From: Bradyrhizobium lablabi
Lineage (GTDB): Bacteria; Pseudomonadota; Alphaproteobacteria; Rhizobiales; Xanthobacteraceae
Direction of reading: 5' to 3'
Length of the DNA stretch: 64,000 nucleotides
Assembly: GCF_900141755.1 (NCBI RefSeq)
Contig: NZ_LT670844.1
Span: forward strand, 558,001 to 622,000
Below, one piece after another: positions 62,856 through 64,000 of this stretch. Position 1 is the first letter of the stretch. Each line of letters opens with the position of its first letter. The translations under genes and the position numbers were made by a program. Below the pieces are notes generated by a model. That model made no database searches. It was not told the origin of the DNA and worked only from the letters and a program-made list of their open reading frames with translations.

Positions 62856-63303
62856 CGGAAGCAACCCCCACGAGCTCGATCGTCAACGCCAGGATGGAGG
62901 AAGCGGCGCGGTGCTGCCGGCGTCGGGAAAGCCTTCAAGAGCGCGCGTGCGACGCGTCGGATTGAGCAGGGACAATAAAGGCAGAAAGGTAAGCTGATCA
63001 GACATTACACAAGGCCTCAATGTCCGCTTTGCGCGGCGGGTTCAACTGGTCAGCGCAACACACTAATCCTTTAGCAAAGATGGAGTGTGGGCCATGAAAC
63101 AGCGACGTCGCATCTATTACTCGGCGGCACCTCGAGCCCAGAGCGAACAGACGCTTGATGGCGGTCTATCGAAAATAAATCGCCTTACACACATCGATTG
63201 ATAAGACATGCGTTCGTGTTGAGGCAACCGCTGGTTTGGCAACGGTGCCAGCCTGGTGTTTTATTCCTCTCCGGGAAAGATGGACCACCCCCGCTCATCT
63301 AAG
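62856..63303. other. 448-bp intergenic region
   Basis: No complete gene is present. It holds the IS30 transposase remnant (63094-63201) and otherwise noncoding sequence between the end of the catabolic run and the convergent response regulator gene. No strong terminator hairpin was noticed. Confidence 0.5.
63094..63201 (+). pseudogene. N-terminal remnant of an IS30-family transposase
   Basis: A 35-codon frame beginning MKQRRRIYYSAAPRAQSEQT. The first ten residues equal the usual start of rhizobial IS30-type transposases (MKQRRRIYYS), after which the frame diverges and stops. A purine-rich ribosome site (GGAG) precedes it. It shows past IS activity at the end of the catabolic cluster. Confidence 0.5.
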
Positions 63304-63999
63304 TCATCGTTGCCCGGTCTCGCGAATCCGAGGAACTTGACTTTCGGCAAGTCGGCCGGCGGTCTCATTTTGCGAAAGAGCGAGCGCCGCGAGCACTGTC
63401 CGGTTGCTGATTTCAAGCTTCTGATAGATGTGATGGAGATGCACCTTGATGGTGCCGTCGGCAATATTCAACCGGCGCCCAATTTCCTTGTTCGACAATC
63501 CCTTAGATACCAGACGCATGATCTGACGCTCACGGTCCGTCAGCACCGTCAGCACGTTCTCCGCAATCGCGATGTTCGCTCGATCCCGAGATACGGCAGA
63601 GTCGGAGGAAGGTAGCGGCAGCAGCCTCTGGCCATCCGCGACCTGGCGCAGGGACTGCAACAGAAATTCGGGCGTCGCATCCTTCGGAATGACCCCGTAG
63701 GCTCCGGCTGCGGCCGACATCACCAGTTCGCGATCTTCAATAGATGTGGTGAAGAAAACCAACCGGGTGGGAAGATTCTCGGAGTTAGCGATGGCTAGGA
63801 TTTCCAGCCCGGTCAGACCAGGCATCGAAATGTCGAGGACGGCAATGTCCGGGACCAAACGTCGAATCGCTTCGATGCAGTCCGTACCGTCACTGCAGCT
63901 CGCAACAATTTTGAAGCTGCTCTCTGCCCCGAGTACGTTCGTCAAACCTTGCAGAACCACGGGATGACGATCCGCTATCACCACGCTGGTACAACGCAT
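63304..63999 (-). CDS. NarL/FixJ-family response regulator
   Basis: A 231-residue protein. The receiver domain has acidic residues near 10, phospho-acceptor Asp56 in IAVLDISMPGLTGLE, and Lys in VIPKDAT. The C-terminal LuxR-type helix-turn-helix is LTDRERQIMRLVSKGLSNKE, IADGTIKVHLHHIYQKL (about 152-195). The start codon is the last complete codon of the window (63999), so no promoter or partner kinase is visible. It is convergent with the catabolic cluster. Confidence 0.92.
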   Translation of the reverse strand: MRCTSVVIADRHPVVLQGLTNVLGAESSFKIVASCSDGTDCIEAIRRLVPDIAVLDISMPGLTGLEILAIANSENLPTRLVFFTTSIEDRELVMSAAAGAYGVIPKDATPEFLLQSLRQVADGQRLLPLPSSDSAVSRDRANIAIAENVLTVLTDRERQIMRLVSKGLSNKEIGRRLNIADGTIKVHLHHIYQKLEISNRTVLAALALSQNETAGRLAESQVPRIRETGQR

Positions 64000-64000
64000 A

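Noticed and set aside
1..64000. CRISPR arrays or prophage
   Set aside because: No regularly spaced direct repeats outside the flotillin coding repeat, and no phage structural, integrase or lysis genes were seen.

Overview
The window is GC-rich, densely coded alphaproteobacterial DNA. FixJ-type regulators, several branched-chain-amino-acid-type (Liv) ABC transporters, an OYE reductase and a CoxMSL/D/E/G-like molybdenum hydroxylase set all suggest a Bradyrhizobium/Rhodopseudomonas-type soil bacterium. This placement is inferred from gene content; no rRNA or taxonomic marker is present.

Region 1 (1-14.8 kb, envelope and transport). The 5' part of a TonB-dependent receptor gene follows a DUF2946 protein. 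A MarR regulator is divergent from an RND efflux pair (adaptor plus inner-membrane pump). A complete leftward Liv operon (binding protein, LivH, LivM, LivG, LivF) and a patatin-like phospholipase follow. A 785-bp intergenic stretch holds a degenerate copy of the 5' half of tRNA-Gln.

Region 2 (14.8-36.9 kb, mostly leftward, redox/electrophile/aromatic metabolism and signalling). It holds OYE reductase, a peroxiredoxin-like protein, LysR, two Asp-nucleophile alpha/beta hydrolases, an epimerase-like SDR, a D-2-hydroxyacid dehydrogenase, a cupin dioxygenase-like protein and a GST. Two copies of a carboxymuconolactone-decarboxylase (CMD, AhpD-like) plus DUF417 (RclC-like) module flank a block of two histidine kinases and two response regulators. 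An AraC regulator with an RclR-like layout, a small exported protein and a thiolase follow. Gene remnants show repeated rearrangement: both ends of an SDR gene and two CMD footprints. Two conserved palindromic or bipartite DNA motifs recur in front of several of these genes and suggest local regulons.

Region 3 (36.9-40.6 kb, a scar region). An intact tRNA-Gln(CUG) is followed by about 1.6 kb without convincing genes. Next comes a complete IS630-type element with matched inverted repeats, a divergent winged-helix gene and a frameshifted transposase, then a group II intron domain-V-like hairpin.

Region 4 (40.6-62.9 kb, all rightward, the most interesting part). A binding protein and an AraC regulator precede a run of 18 closely spaced or overlapping genes. 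They encode LivH, LivM and LivG; a LivF ATPase fused to a Tm-1-like (UPF0261) domain; the matching TIM-barrel (PEP-hydrolase-like) protein; a 967-residue flotillin built on 11-residue repeats; and two CoxG-like SRPBCC proteins. A molybdenum hydroxylase follows (FAD subunit, 2Fe-2S subunit, and a catalytic subunit split into two genes), then MoxR and VWA maturation proteins, an amidohydrolase, a metallo-beta-lactamase-fold lactonase, an SMP-30/isochorismatase fusion and an azoreductase-like flavoprotein. It reads as an uptake, hydroxylation and ring- or lactone-hydrolysis pathway for an unknown organic acid or heterocycle, possibly organised at the membrane by the flotillin.

The window ends with an IS30 transposase remnant and a NarL/FixJ response regulator.
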